Assembly (NCBI RefSeq): GCF_965229915.1 | Contig: NZ_CBDDJZ010000001.1 | Span: 1,922,001 to 1,986,000, forward strand | DNA length: 64,000 bases | Origin: Marinoscillum sp965229915 | GTDB taxonomy: Bacteria > Bacteroidota > Bacteroidia > Cytophagales > Cyclobacteriaceae | Direction: 5' to 3' | In this document: one piece after another, positions 34,326 to 42,846 of the stretch | Numbering within the stretch: position 1 is the first letter of the stretch | Layout: each line of letters opens with the position of its first letter | Translations under genes and position numbers: made by a program | Notes under the pieces: generated by a model | What the model saw: only the letters and a program-made list of their open reading frames with translations | Database searches by the model: none | Told to the model about the DNA's origin: nothing

Positions 34326-35039
34326 TCATTTTCTTTTATCAGGAGCGTTGTGTAATGAAATGAGGTTCAACGTTTCTCTCAATCTGGACCTAACTCTCTG
34401 ACCATATACCTCCTCTATTTCTGAAGCTGAAAGATTTGTGGTAAGGTGTGTTAGCATGCCATGGCTGATGAACAGATCATATCTACTGAGAAGAATCTCA
34501 GCCATAACATTGCAGTCGGTGCCGTAGTACTTCATGATGGTCTCAGCTCCCAGGTCATCGAAGCAGTAGATCTTAGCTGTCCAGTCCTGGTTACTTGTAA
34601 CGAAAGAGTGATCGCTGTATTTCTGGATTACAGAAAAGCCTTCTTTATTGAACTCAAAGGCTATCTTCCGACATGGCACCATAATGTGGTGGGTATGGAC
34701 TGCTGAGATGTATCTCATCAGATTCAACAAGGATGTTTTGCCACAACCAATGGGGCCTGTGAGGAGGATGCCTTTTCTGAAGGAGATGCCTAACCGATCA
34801 GCGTTCTCCTGGTCGCGAAGAAAGTACACCAGAAGTTTGAAGATTACTTCGTGATCCTCCTCGATGATCCGGAAGTGGTCTCCATAGAGGCGTTTACCGG
34901 AGTGTTCCAGGATCGAGAGGCATTCGGAGAATGGGAATTTCTCTGATGAGAAATTTCCTTCATACGCGTTTCCAATCGGTGAAGATCCCGAATCTTCACT
35001 GCGCTGCGTCCGGGATGACGAACTACGATCATCGGCCAT
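34326..35039 (-). CDS. DnaC/IstB-like ATPase of the element
   Basis: The ~237-aa protein has Walker A GILLTGPIGCGKTSLLNLM and Walker B IYCFDDLGAETIMKYYG, then LTHLTTNLSASEIEEVYGQR, a layout typical of DnaC/IstB-type helicase loaders. On Bacteroidota elements such an ATPase commonly accompanies a winged-helix protein and a small helix-turn-helix protein, as here (35304-35747 and 36017-36295), and probably helps replicate or mobilise the element. ATG at 35039 is preferred over 35060. Confidence 0.75.
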   Translation of the reverse strand: MADDRSSSSRTQRSEDSGSSPIGNAYEGNFSSEKFPFSECLSILEHSGKRLYGDHFRIIEEDHEVIFKLLVYFLRDQENADRLGISFRKGILLTGPIGCGKTSLLNLMRYISAVHTHHIMVPCRKIAFEFNKEGFSVIQKYSDHSFVTSNQDWTAKIYCFDDLGAETIMKYYGTDCNVMAEILLSRYDLFISHGMLTHLTTNLSASEIEEVYGQRVRSRLRETLNLISLHNAPDKRK

Positions 35040-35077
35040 ATTTACCTCCTCTCTTTCCACTCAGGCCGTGGAGGCCC

Positions 35078-35271
35078 ATACTTTCTGTCTTGATCGGACT
35101 GCCGAACCAACAGAAAGTATGCAAAGAAGTCAAGCCTATAAATTCTGAGCGGAAAAATTTGGCTGATAGTGCACGCAAAAGCAAACTCATCCCGATTAAA
35201 TCGGGACTCAAACAAGCTTTTGCACAATGATTTACACTGGCCCAATTTTTCTTTCGCTCATTATTTAAGGG
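35078..35271. repeat. Structured intergenic repeat, copy A
   Basis: It begins with a long hairpin (ATACTTTCTG ... CAGAAAGTAT), then shares with copy B (35797-35992) the order GTCAAG, GCCTATAAA, GAGCGGAAAAATT, CATCCCGA-x-TCGGGACTCA (a palindrome) and CAATTTTTCT ... CGCTCATT. Both copies fill gaps between minus-strand genes in the same orientation. Confidence 0.65.
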
Positions 35272-35303
35272 CTGATTGAAATTGGAGGAGATCTTAGTCT
35301 CTT

Positions 35304-35747
35304 TCATAAAGGTTCATTGAAATTTTTATTGACATGTGTGTTTGATTGTTTTAAGTGTTTATTACTGTTTAATGAAGGGCTCAATGCTTGCACACTACTT
35401 GTATCATTTTTGGGGCGGGTGTTGCTCAATGCTTGTACATCACTAGTACTTCCAGTCGTATCGAAATTGTACATGTTGATGAGGCTTCCTTTGAGTGGGT
35501 TGTGTGACGGCAAATACTCCAGGTAGCCGAATTGGTCAAGCTCTTTCAAGCACTTGTGGTAAGTATTCCTGGAACCAATTTTACTGATCTTCATTACTTC
35601 TTCCCTGTTGATGGAGATGGGATTTTCAAAGCGGTTGAGGTTCCATAATGTGAATAGAGAAATGTACAGGCTGACATGTGTTGCATGCAGCCTTTTGTCT
35701 TCTGTGATTTTGTTCATTACAGCCAAGTAGTGTTTTATGAAGTTCAT
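35304..35747 (-). CDS. Winged-helix protein of the element
   Basis: This 147-aa protein starts MNFIKHYLAVMNKITEDKRL, then THVSLYISLFTLWNLNRFEN and a helix-turn-helix EEVMKISKIGSRNTYHKCLK with a wing (FGYLEYLPSHNPLKGS). I recognise this as a small replication-initiator-like or regulator family common on Bacteroidota integrative elements. The tail after residue ~100 is Ser/Asn-rich. It is encoded between the two structured repeats and upstream of the DnaC-like ATPase on the same strand. Confidence 0.75.
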   Translation of the reverse strand: MNFIKHYLAVMNKITEDKRLHATHVSLYISLFTLWNLNRFENPISINREEVMKISKIGSRNTYHKCLKELDQFGYLEYLPSHNPLKGSLINMYNFDTTGSTSDVQALSNTRPKNDTSSVQALSPSLNSNKHLKQSNTHVNKNFNEPL

Positions 35748-35796
35748 TCAAGGATCATACATAGTGATTCACGCTAGATCTGCGAGGAGCTCTTCA

Positions 35797-35992
35797 TTTC
35801 TTTTGTCTTGACACAAAAGAAACGAAGCAAAGAAAAAGTCAAGGGGCTAGCCGCCCGCCTATAAAGCGCGAGCGGAAAAATTGAGTCGATACTGCACGCG
35901 AAAAAAACTCATCCCGACCTAGTCGGGACTCAGACAGTTTTTCGCAGAATAACTGTCATTACACAATTTTTCTAATCGCTCATTCTTCAAGG
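35797..35992. repeat. Structured intergenic repeat, copy B
   Basis: It opens with CTTTTGTCTTGACACAAAAG, a short hairpin, then follows the same order of blocks as copy A (35078-35271), including GCCTATAAA, GAGCGGAAAAATT and the palindrome CCCGAcctagTCGGG. Elements beginning TTTTGTCTTGACACAAAAGA are, as far as I recall, spread through Cytophagales genomes. Confidence 0.65.
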
Positions 35993-36016
35993 CCTCCATT
36001 AACATCTTTTTTAGAA

Positions 36017-36295
36017 TCAGTATTTATTGTCGATGCGGTTTTCGGTGAGCATTTTTTGGATGTCCTGATAGTCGTAGTAGATGACTCCTCCGATTTTTGT
36101 GAATGGAAGTGTGCCGTTCACACGCATGTTTTGGAGTGTGCCTGGGGAGATACTAAGTAGTTTGCGGACTTCCGGGGACTTGAGCCATTTCTTCGTTTGG
36201 AAGCCCGAGTTTTCGGAAAGGATCTCTTTGATGTCTACTAGTAATTCATGCTTGAACTGCTGTAAATCTTCTGTAGTAATAATGGATGCTGCCAT
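36017..36295 (-). CDS. Excisionase-like helix-turn-helix protein
   Basis: This 92-aa protein has the MerR-type helix_turn_helix_17 domain of Bacteroidota elements: KKWLKSPEVRKLLSISPGTL, LQNMRVNGTLPFTKIGG, VIYYDYQDIQKMLTEN. Members of this family act as excisionases or regulators of integrase-bearing elements. It is the first of three minus-strand element genes. No second excisionase candidate lies beside the integrase itself. Confidence 0.75.
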   Translation of the reverse strand: MAASIITTEDLQQFKHELLVDIKEILSENSGFQTKKWLKSPEVRKLLSISPGTLQNMRVNGTLPFTKIGGVIYYDYQDIQKMLTENRIDNKY

Positions 36296-36683
36296 AGTTT
36301 TTGTATTGTTTTAGTTTGATGGCAAAGCAGGGAAAAAAGGAAATGAGAAAACAGTCACAGGGGTTGCATGACCCTAAGTACATTACTGATAATCAACGAA
36401 TAACGGAATGAAAAAAGTTTGACATCAGAATTAGATGGTGCAATTCTGGATGTGATGATTTCAATTCCGTAAATTTCTTCTCAAAGCGATGCATTTAATT
36501 GAATATGTTAATAAATCCATCGCTTACAAAGGAACCATCCGTCAGGTGACGGATTCTCCAACTAAGTTTTTTAATTTTGTAGGTAAATAATTAGAAATGA
36601 AAAAACCTAGTTCTCGTTTGAACTAGAAAACGACATATTGAATAAAATACTATAGCGATAAGCTATTTTCTGTGCCTTAGAAA
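36296..36683. other. Intergenic region with two small perfect hairpins
   Basis: No gene is supported. ATCCGTC-AGGT-GACGGAT (36537-36554) and CTAGTTC-TCGTTT-GAACTAG (36607-36626) are perfect 7-bp hairpins. With the long hairpin that follows, this ~500-base stretch is the most hairpin-dense part of the island and may be an origin or transfer-origin region. Confidence 0.4.
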
Positions 36684-36775
36684 ACCTCCAAATTTCAAAT
36701 CGTACATGGGAAATAGACTGATCGCTCACGCTACGCGTGGGCTCAGTTTATTGTGTACGATGGGTGCTTGGAGGT
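36684..36775. other. 92-base near-perfect long hairpin
   Basis: Four stacked inverted segments share one axis: ACCTCCAA/TTGGAGGT (36684-36691 and 36768-36775), ATCGTACA/TGTACGAT (36699-36706 and 36754-36761), AATAGACTGA/TCAGTTTATT, and GCTCACGC/GCGTGGGC around the loop TAC. It lies 65 bases before the gene at 36841. It could be a folded RNA, a single-strand DNA signal or a small mobile palindrome. The sequence does not decide. Confidence 0.65.
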
Positions 36776-36840
36776 ACCTCTGAGGCCAATGGCTGATGTC
36801 CCACGCTACTTTTTTATAGTGGTGGGAATAAATTATACTT

Positions 36841-37065
36841 ATGGTAATGAAAACCACCAACCTTCTAAATCAACCCATTTCTGAACTGAACCTCAGTGAT
36901 GAATTTAAAGAAATGGCCAAAACCAATCGTTTTGAGATGCTCTCTGAGATGACGGAATTTACCTTATTGGAACTACAAGGGATGCCACTATTTAACCTCC
37001 GTATGGTTGTGGAGTATGTGAGCTTTCTAACTGATAATGGACTTGAAGGTATGGTGGAGGACTGA
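36841..37065 (+). CDS. Small 74-aa protein, weakly like an RNA polymerase alpha C-terminal domain
   Basis: The pattern PISELNLSDEFKEMAKTN, EFTLLELQGMPLFNLRMV, VEYVSFLTDNGL recalls the helix-hairpin-helix repeats of the RNA polymerase alpha-subunit C-terminal domain (LSxRxxNxL, TLxEL, NxGxxSLxEI), though several key positions differ. No function is assigned. It stands alone after the long hairpin and is followed by a G/C-rich AGTCC-type hairpin near 37076-37098. Confidence 0.5.
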   Translation: MVMKTTNLLNQPISELNLSDEFKEMAKTNRFEMLSEMTEFTLLELQGMPLFNLRMVVEYVSFLTDNGLEGMVED

Positions 37066-37231
37066 AGTAGGATATGCAGTCCTTGTTCTCCGGACTGGCT
37101 CCTACTTTTTCATATAAGGATAGCTGAAGGAATTTCCTGGTCTTGATTATCGCATAGTGATTGAGTATATTGCTTTATAACCTATAATGGTTTGTCAAGG
37201 ATTAATGGTATAACCAATACAGCTTTTCGAT

Positions 37232-38086
37232 ATGGTTAAAAATCAAGGTCATCACAGGACTAATAAAATCTATTGGAGAGGTTTTGCCTTCAAAGACCTT
37301 AATCGTTTCGACTGTTTGAGTATCTGTAATCTGGAGAATTTCATTATTGATAACAAGCCGTTCCTTTGGCTCAAAAAAGAAGCCAATCAACCAGGTGAGA
37401 TGCACATCAGATATTTTGAGGCTTTCAGTTCCAAATCTGAAAAGGAATACCGAAAGATACTTCGGCAAATAGACGAAGGTAAATTTGATGAGGAAATGAA
37501 ACCTCATCTTCTTAGTTTTATTTGCAATTTATTAATCAGGCAAACCAGTTTTCAAAGTGAACATATTGCCGAAGGGTTCAAAAACACAGTATTAAGGAAG
37601 GAGCTAATTAATGAATTGGTTCGCTATAGACATGACAAAGTCTCGGCAGAAAAGGTCTTCCTCCAACTCCAACCCAACATAGCTCCTACAGATGAGTTGA
37701 GTCCCTTCGTCCGAGAAATTTGGAACCACCTCATGGCAATATTGAACTCCTTTACATTGGTTATTCTAAGAGCTCCATCTAGTTATTTTTGGTCTACAAG
37801 TGATTGTCCAGTATCTGTAGATCGTATGGGGTGTAATGACACACTGATGATTCCGATTCAAAGTGAAATCTATTTCCCCCTTTCCAGGAAATATCTAGCC
37901 TTTCTTTCCAATAAAAATTTAAGTCATAATCAGATCTCAAAATTTCCAGCAAATACCGTATCTACATGTTCTCATGAACTATACCAATCCATCATTGATA
38001 ACCATATTATCCCCAATGCAAATGAATACCTGATATATGGAAATGACTTTTTTAAACTAGCACTGAGTCAAACCGAAATTATCTAG
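37232..38086 (+). CDS. DUF4238-like protein
   Basis: This 284-aa protein has the outline of DUF4238: an N-terminal HHRTNKIYWRGFAF in place of the usual QHYVPRFYLRNFA, a helical middle, and the block SSYFWSTSDCPVSVD matching the family's FITSDNPV motif, then a C-terminal beta region (EIYFPLSRKYLAFL). DUF4238 proteins are frequent in defence islands and their activity is unknown to me. Its stop overlaps the convergent gene at 38079 by 8 bases. Confidence 0.7.
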   Translation: MVKNQGHHRTNKIYWRGFAFKDLNRFDCLSICNLENFIIDNKPFLWLKKEANQPGEMHIRYFEAFSSKSEKEYRKILRQIDEGKFDEEMKPHLLSFICNLLIRQTSFQSEHIAEGFKNTVLRKELINELVRYRHDKVSAEKVFLQLQPNIAPTDELSPFVREIWNHLMAILNSFTLVILRAPSSYFWSTSDCPVSVDRMGCNDTLMIPIQSEIYFPLSRKYLAFLSNKNLSHNQISKFPANTVSTCSHELYQSIIDNHIIPNANEYLIYGNDFFKLALSQTEII

Positions 38087-39341
38087 TTTCTTGAGATTGC
38101 TTCCTGATGCTGTTCAAGAGTTGGATGATGACATTCTTTACGGCTTCTTTAGTACTGGTATCGACATTGTAATATCTGGTGCGGAGGCTTTCGGCAGATA
38201 CGTTCTCAGCCTTTTTAGTACGAACGAACCTGGCCAGAAACTTCAGTACTTCTCTTTGATTGTTGTTGAGGAGAATTTTTTCTTCCAAAAGTATCCGAGT
38301 TAAATAGGCCAGCTGTGCTACTGATAAACTGGTATTGAGTTTGAAGTCACTTAATTCCTCTGCCTTATTGATAGGTAGATTGAGGGACAATTGGTGTCTT
38401 TTCTCCAGAAAAGCCATCTCTTCGTGAATCCACTGCAGTAAACTTGATTTGAGTGAATCCCGACCCAACTTATAGGCTACTCCAGGCTTTTGCTGTGTCT
38501 GATTGATGAGTTTGGATAACCAGGCTAGCTTATCAATCTGACCAACCAATGTATCCTCTTTCTGATACATGGAGGTCAAATGAGTTGAACAACAAGCAAA
38601 GAACTTGTAGGAGTTGAAGTTGATATAGATCATGGTTAATAAGATATGCATCCTCTTGTCTTGCTCAGTCCAGTCCGCATTTGGCAGTTCTAACAACTGC
38701 TCTTGAAAGGTTTTCAAGTACATGAGTTCCCTGTAGGTTAAAGGCCTCTTGGTGCTGATGCTCCTTGAGGGGGCCAGCAAAATTGCTTGTACTTTTTGAT
38801 CTACTTCAAATGACTCCAATACCTTTTCCATACGGCGCACCTTCTTCCGAAAGTCTTTGGCCACTATTTCTTTATAGCTATCAGGAATCTTAGTATCTAC
38901 ATTGAAGTACCTGGAGAAATGTTTTTCAACAAAATCCAAAAGCTCCTCAATGATCTTGTGTGCTTTAAGAAACAATAGGTGGAATACTTTCCTTTTGGTT
39001 TTATCAGCCGAATAGCTCCTGGTTAACTCATCCAACATTCTTGTGAGCTCTGCCTGGTGCTGCTGAATGTATCGTTCAATTTTCTGTTCACTTGCTATTC
39101 CAAAAACCGTATTGATAAAAGCTCTCTTTATTCGATCAAACTCCTGAGTGAGTTTAGCTTCCCATTGATCGATTGCATCTGTCCCATCTGGATCGGACAG
39201 CTCCAGTTCAAAAAAGATTAGGGAGTAAAGCGTTTCCAATTCGTAATTCACTGGTCGATTTTGTGGCGTTTGATACGCCAACAAATATTCTAAATACTGA
39301 CAAGAAACGGTAGTTGCATTGGTTAAGCAATCCGGCATCAA
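38079..39341 (-). CDS. Unknown 420-aa protein sharing a C-terminal domain with 39655-39987
   Basis: The first ~310 residues are helical and not recognised. They resemble in outline other large Bacteroidota element proteins near RteC-type regulators. The last ~95 residues (SVAQLAYLTRILLEEKILL, ESLRTRYYNVDTSTKEAVK, LLNSI) align by eye with almost all of the 110-aa protein at 39655-39987. The family is common in Bacteroidota genomes in my memory, but I cannot name it. It converges with the DUF4238 gene. Confidence 0.6.
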   Translation of the reverse strand: MMPDCLTNATTVSCQYLEYLLAYQTPQNRPVNYELETLYSLIFFELELSDPDGTDAIDQWEAKLTQEFDRIKRAFINTVFGIASEQKIERYIQQHQAELTRMLDELTRSYSADKTKRKVFHLLFLKAHKIIEELLDFVEKHFSRYFNVDTKIPDSYKEIVAKDFRKKVRRMEKVLESFEVDQKVQAILLAPSRSISTKRPLTYRELMYLKTFQEQLLELPNADWTEQDKRMHILLTMIYINFNSYKFFACCSTHLTSMYQKEDTLVGQIDKLAWLSKLINQTQQKPGVAYKLGRDSLKSSLLQWIHEEMAFLEKRHQLSLNLPINKAEELSDFKLNTSLSVAQLAYLTRILLEEKILLNNNQREVLKFLARFVRTKKAENVSAESLRTRYYNVDTSTKEAVKNVIIQLLNSIRKQSQETR

Positions 39342-39654
39342 CCTTTTGATTAAATGAGCATAGAGGGTGTTTTTAACATTATTTGATTTAATAAATTAGT
39401 TAATAACGTATTTGCTTAATACCTCATTCCTTTATTTGGGCTATTCAAGCAGATGTGGAAGTGATCTACTGAAAGGTTGTGTAACCTAAAGAAGCCAATT
39501 TATTTTATCCTGGAATCACTGTAAGTACTAGATGCTTTATCTAATGTTATGGTTCAGTGAGACTCAAGGAATTAAGCATACTTTGTCAACTTCGCCTTTT
39601 TTACCCTGGTATCCCTAAAGGGAATGCGAAGAAAATCAATTTGACAAGGTAGGG
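39342..39654. other. Intergenic region with a short palindrome
   Basis: No gene is seen. TCCCTAAAGGGA at 39611-39622 is a perfect palindrome, and the same 12 bases recur at about 46540-46551 in another island gap, preceded both times by ACCCTG. Confidence 0.4.
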
Positions 39655-39987
39655 TTAGATACTATTGATCAAATCTTCCAGGAAAGCTTTGGTTGATTCT
39701 TTGGTTGGCTGATCAACCGTATAGAATTTGGACTTGAGGCTTTTGAGTGAAATAGAGGTTGCATTGGAGGTAACAAAATTCTCGGCAATAGCACTCAATG
39801 CTTCACTTTTATTTTGATTGGTGAACAAGCCTGCTTCAAAAAAGAGACGTGAGAGAAATGCCAGCTGCGCTACGGTCATACTCGTTTCTATTTTGGTATT
39901 GCTCAGTTTAAGCGTGGTTGGTTGTTTAGAACCATTAGTTTCGAGGTTGATATTGAGATTGATGTCTAAGCTGTTCTTTTTAGTCAT
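39655..39987 (-). CDS. 110-aa protein, stand-alone copy of the C-terminal domain of 38079-39341
   Basis: After a polar N-terminus rich in Asn/Leu (LDINLNINLETNGSKQ) the protein reads TVAQLAFLSRLFFEAGLFTN and LKSLKSKFYTVDQPTKESTK, ending LEDLINSI, which matches the end of the larger neighbour at many positions. The pair therefore reflects duplication of one domain. The function is unknown. It lies 313 bases upstream of the larger gene on the same strand. Confidence 0.6.
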   Translation of the reverse strand: MTKKNSLDINLNINLETNGSKQPTTLKLSNTKIETSMTVAQLAFLSRLFFEAGLFTNQNKSEALSAIAENFVTSNATSISLKSLKSKFYTVDQPTKESTKAFLEDLINSI

Positions 39988-40070
39988 TTTGTATGGTGGG
40001 GTTTGAAAGAGTCAACCCTCCGAAAGATCCGGAGGGCTGAAGCTGGTTGTATGAAGAGGATTTTTAATGT

Positions 40071-41366
40071 TTAGAGTGAATTGTCGTTCACTTCTGAAAT
40101 CACCACAACTTCTAGTTCCATGTCTTTCTCTACAAACTGGAGTCCGTATTTTTCCAGGGCTTTATTGACATTATTCAGATCATCTAAGCCTCCGGGAATT
40201 TCTAAATTGATATTTCCAAAGTAGCCAGTATCGTTTATCAAGGGCATTCCTAGATCGTTGTGGATATTGGCAATCCTATTAATTAGTGTTCTAAAGGATG
40301 CATTGGTAATCCTGTAGCTCTCACTTCGTTCACTAATCATAGACGAATTTTCTTGTGCGACATACCTTGCTCGGTTGTCGGTGGCTACCAAAGCTAAGCA
40401 CCTTACTTCTCGTTTTTCCACAGACCCTTTAATCCCTATATAGCTAGAAAAGAAATGATTAAGATCACGCAACATAATTTCTGTTCGCGGAATAGAGGTT
40501 CTTTTGGGGTAAATCAGATTATAACAAAAAGTGTAATTCTGACGCCATGCTAACAATAAACTATCTTCCATATAAACCCCAGTAATACTTTTAATTTTCG
40601 GTCCTTGTATTACCTGCCTGAGTGAATCTTCCATTTCCCAAACAATGTGTGATTCATGAGGTACTGATGGCATCTCTGATGCTAATTGGTACAATTGGGC
40701 AATATCTGAGTTGACAATGAGCAATTGATCACCATTTCCACGAATACCCGATCCATGACTTAATGGAGGAGTAATTGCGGACATATAATGAGCGTCTATA
40801 TTATTTCCCCTAATTAGCTGAGTAAAATCTATTGAGGATTCTGCCTTTTCGTGAAATCGGATTGTTTCCCCCGCTAAAAATCTTCTCACATTTTCTTTAT
40901 TCGCATACTGCGCATAGGTAATGGCGAGTACTTGTTGATTACTAATCCACACTTGGTGAGGCACTGACAGGTATGGGAACATTTTACTAAGTATTGAGTC
41001 CTCCCATATGATTGGAAGTGTCCAATTCTCCTCTTTTGCTACTAGGCTGACTAAAGAATCTTCTTGTTGTGTAACAAGTATCACTTGTAAATCATTTGGA
41101 AAAGTATTCTGCAATTCCTGTAGGTGAGTTACAGATTTCCGACTGGCACCACACGAAGTGGAAATGAATTCAAGGATAATTAGTTTATTCTCTGAGCCAT
41201 CAAGGTGGACTTCCTTCAAGTTATCATCAAGAGCCAATTTGACTTTTAAAGGAGGGAAACGATCTCCAATAGAAAGCGGCTCCATATATGTTGACTTACA
41301 TCTCTGCGTAAGTATAACAACTGATAAGCATGTAATTAGGATGCTTATTTGTTTAATGAATTTCAT
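40071..41366 (-). CDS. Redoxin-domain protein fused to DUF3738
   Basis: This ~431-aa exported protein has an N-terminal hydrophobic signal (KQISILITCLSVVILTQRC, perhaps a lipobox), a TlpA/peroxiredoxin-like domain (LIILEFISTSCGASRKSVTH) and a C-terminal DUF3738 domain of the TIGR03435 type (INDTGYFGNINLEIPGGLDD then EKYGLQFVEKDMELEVVVI). The usual CxxC is reduced to a single Cys in SCGAS. It closes a SusC/SusD operon (109 bases after SusD), where such proteins are common companions. ATG at 41366 is chosen; the frame extends to 41447. Confidence 0.8.
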   Translation of the reverse strand: MKFIKQISILITCLSVVILTQRCKSTYMEPLSIGDRFPPLKVKLALDDNLKEVHLDGSENKLIILEFISTSCGASRKSVTHLQELQNTFPNDLQVILVTQQEDSLVSLVAKEENWTLPIIWEDSILSKMFPYLSVPHQVWISNQQVLAITYAQYANKENVRRFLAGETIRFHEKAESSIDFTQLIRGNNIDAHYMSAITPPLSHGSGIRGNGDQLLIVNSDIAQLYQLASEMPSVPHESHIVWEMEDSLRQVIQGPKIKSITGVYMEDSLLLAWRQNYTFCYNLIYPKRTSIPRTEIMLRDLNHFFSSYIGIKGSVEKREVRCLALVATDNRARYVAQENSSMISERSESYRITNASFRTLINRIANIHNDLGMPLINDTGYFGNINLEIPGGLDDLNNVNKALEKYGLQFVEKDMELEVVVISEVNDNSL

Positions 41367-41475
41367 AGCCAATAACTTTTGAATAATGCAAGCCGCATCA
41401 TGTTGAAAAAATGCAGGAACATTACCTTGGTAAATAATTAAGAACAATTTGAGTTACAAAGTATGGAAATAGCAA

Positions 41476-42822
41476 TCAGCGAGGGTTTTGCTCTATTCCA
41501 GATCGGTCAATCGCCTCTTGCGGTATCGGGAATACATACTTGTTACTGTTAGGTTCCAACTGGAAAGTCTGATCATTCACCTGTCTCTCCAGTGTAACCG
41601 CTATTTCAGGCTCCCGATTATATCGTCTCAAATCCATCCATCTGATTCCTCTATATAGCAGTGACTTCCTACGTTCTTCCTGAATCAATGGTAGCAATTC
41701 CACATCAGTTGAAACTGGTACATACTCATTTTCCTTCCAACGAGTGACCAGCAGTTCATTCAATAGTGCTCGGCTTTTGGTTTCATTTCCCTGTCTAGCC
41801 TCACACTCTGCCAATATCAAGTACAACTCGTCTACTGCCAGACCACTGAACGGACCATCAGACCCACCATAGGAACCTTTGAACTGGTGTCGGCCACCTT
41901 CCAGCTCTCGAAAATAGGTGGCTTTCCTTAAGTCCCCGGGCTTATAGGACTCATACAAATTTTCGTCTACCGTGTAAAAGGCATTGTTGAACACATACAT
42001 GGTCAGATGCCAAATCACCTCTTCGTTAAATAGTTCGAAAGGATTATCTGCCAGGGAATCAAGTGAAGCATAGTCGAGCAACTCCTGATGCATGGTTAAT
42101 GCTGTATTCGCATGGTTACCAGCGGCTTCATATTGATTCATCTGTAAATTTATCTTGGCCAATAATCCATATGCAGCGGCTTTATCCGGCCGAGTCTTGA
42201 TGATGGTGTTTTCATCCAACAGCTCGGATGCTTCGATTGCGTCCGCCAGTATCTGTTCGTAGGTTTTTTGCAATGAGGACCGTTTAGCTACCAGGTTAAT
42301 GTCTGATTCCAACCTCAAAGGAATGCCCAGTTGTGAAGTGGCCGTCTCTGCATCGTATGGAGCACAGAACAGCTGAGCAATTAGAAAGAATCGCCAACTT
42401 CGATGAAATAACGCCTGCCCGCGGATATGTTGCCACCGAGCAATCTCCTTTTCAGATGGCTCAATTTTGTCTAGCCCTTCTAATACGAGGTTGGTCACAA
42501 AGATCCCCTGATACAGGATTGCCCATTGATGGCTATAATTATCTGCATCGAGTACCTCCTCCCAGATGTAAGCGTTCTTTTCTTCTTCGTATGGCAAGGT
42601 TTCCCATTGACCATCCATTAATGACGGGTTGTCTGAAGCGATCAGTGACAAGTTTGGTGTCACATTTCGAGTCATCACTTCAGAATTATCTAGCAGTGCT
42701 TGCATGTCGTCCAGCGTTTGCGGAACCACATCACTTTTGTCCTGTTTGATATCCAGCCAATCTTCGGCACATGAACTAAGAGTGATTGCGAGTATGATAT
42801 ATGTGATTTTTATTGGTTTCAT
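41476..42822 (-). CDS. SusD/RagB-family outer-membrane nutrient-binding lipoprotein
   Basis: The 448-aa protein starts with a lipoprotein signal (IKITYIILAITLSSCAED) and has SusD marks: an early CAEDWLDIKQDKSDVVPQTL, the helical TPR-like core (AAAYGLLAKINLQMNQYEAA), and the C-terminal GIRWMDLRRYNREPE and KYVFPIPQEAIDRS. SusD proteins cap the paired SusC porin and bind its ligand. It follows SusC by 24 bases. The substrate is unknown since no hydrolase accompanies it. Confidence 0.92.
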   Translation of the reverse strand: MKPIKITYIILAITLSSCAEDWLDIKQDKSDVVPQTLDDMQALLDNSEVMTRNVTPNLSLIASDNPSLMDGQWETLPYEEEKNAYIWEEVLDADNYSHQWAILYQGIFVTNLVLEGLDKIEPSEKEIARWQHIRGQALFHRSWRFFLIAQLFCAPYDAETATSQLGIPLRLESDINLVAKRSSLQKTYEQILADAIEASELLDENTIIKTRPDKAAAYGLLAKINLQMNQYEAAGNHANTALTMHQELLDYASLDSLADNPFELFNEEVIWHLTMYVFNNAFYTVDENLYESYKPGDLRKATYFRELEGGRHQFKGSYGGSDGPFSGLAVDELYLILAECEARQGNETKSRALLNELLVTRWKENEYVPVSTDVELLPLIQEERRKSLLYRGIRWMDLRRYNREPEIAVTLERQVNDQTFQLEPNSNKYVFPIPQEAIDRSGIEQNPR

Positions 42823-42846
42823 GATATTAGAATTTATGGGTGTTCG

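Noticed and set aside
34326..35039. Insertion sequence (IS21-type istB)
   Set aside because: The ATPase resembles IstB/DnaC, but there is no istA-type transposase and no terminal inverted repeat. Its neighbours are typical element maintenance genes.
36684..36775. Integron attC site
   Set aside because: The hairpin is long and symmetrical, but the conserved attC core bases (GTTRRRY / RYYYAAC) are not at its ends and no integron integrase is present.
36017..36775. CRISPR array or retron
   Set aside because: Repeats are palindromic singles without regular spacing, and no Cas or reverse-transcriptase gene was seen anywhere in the window.
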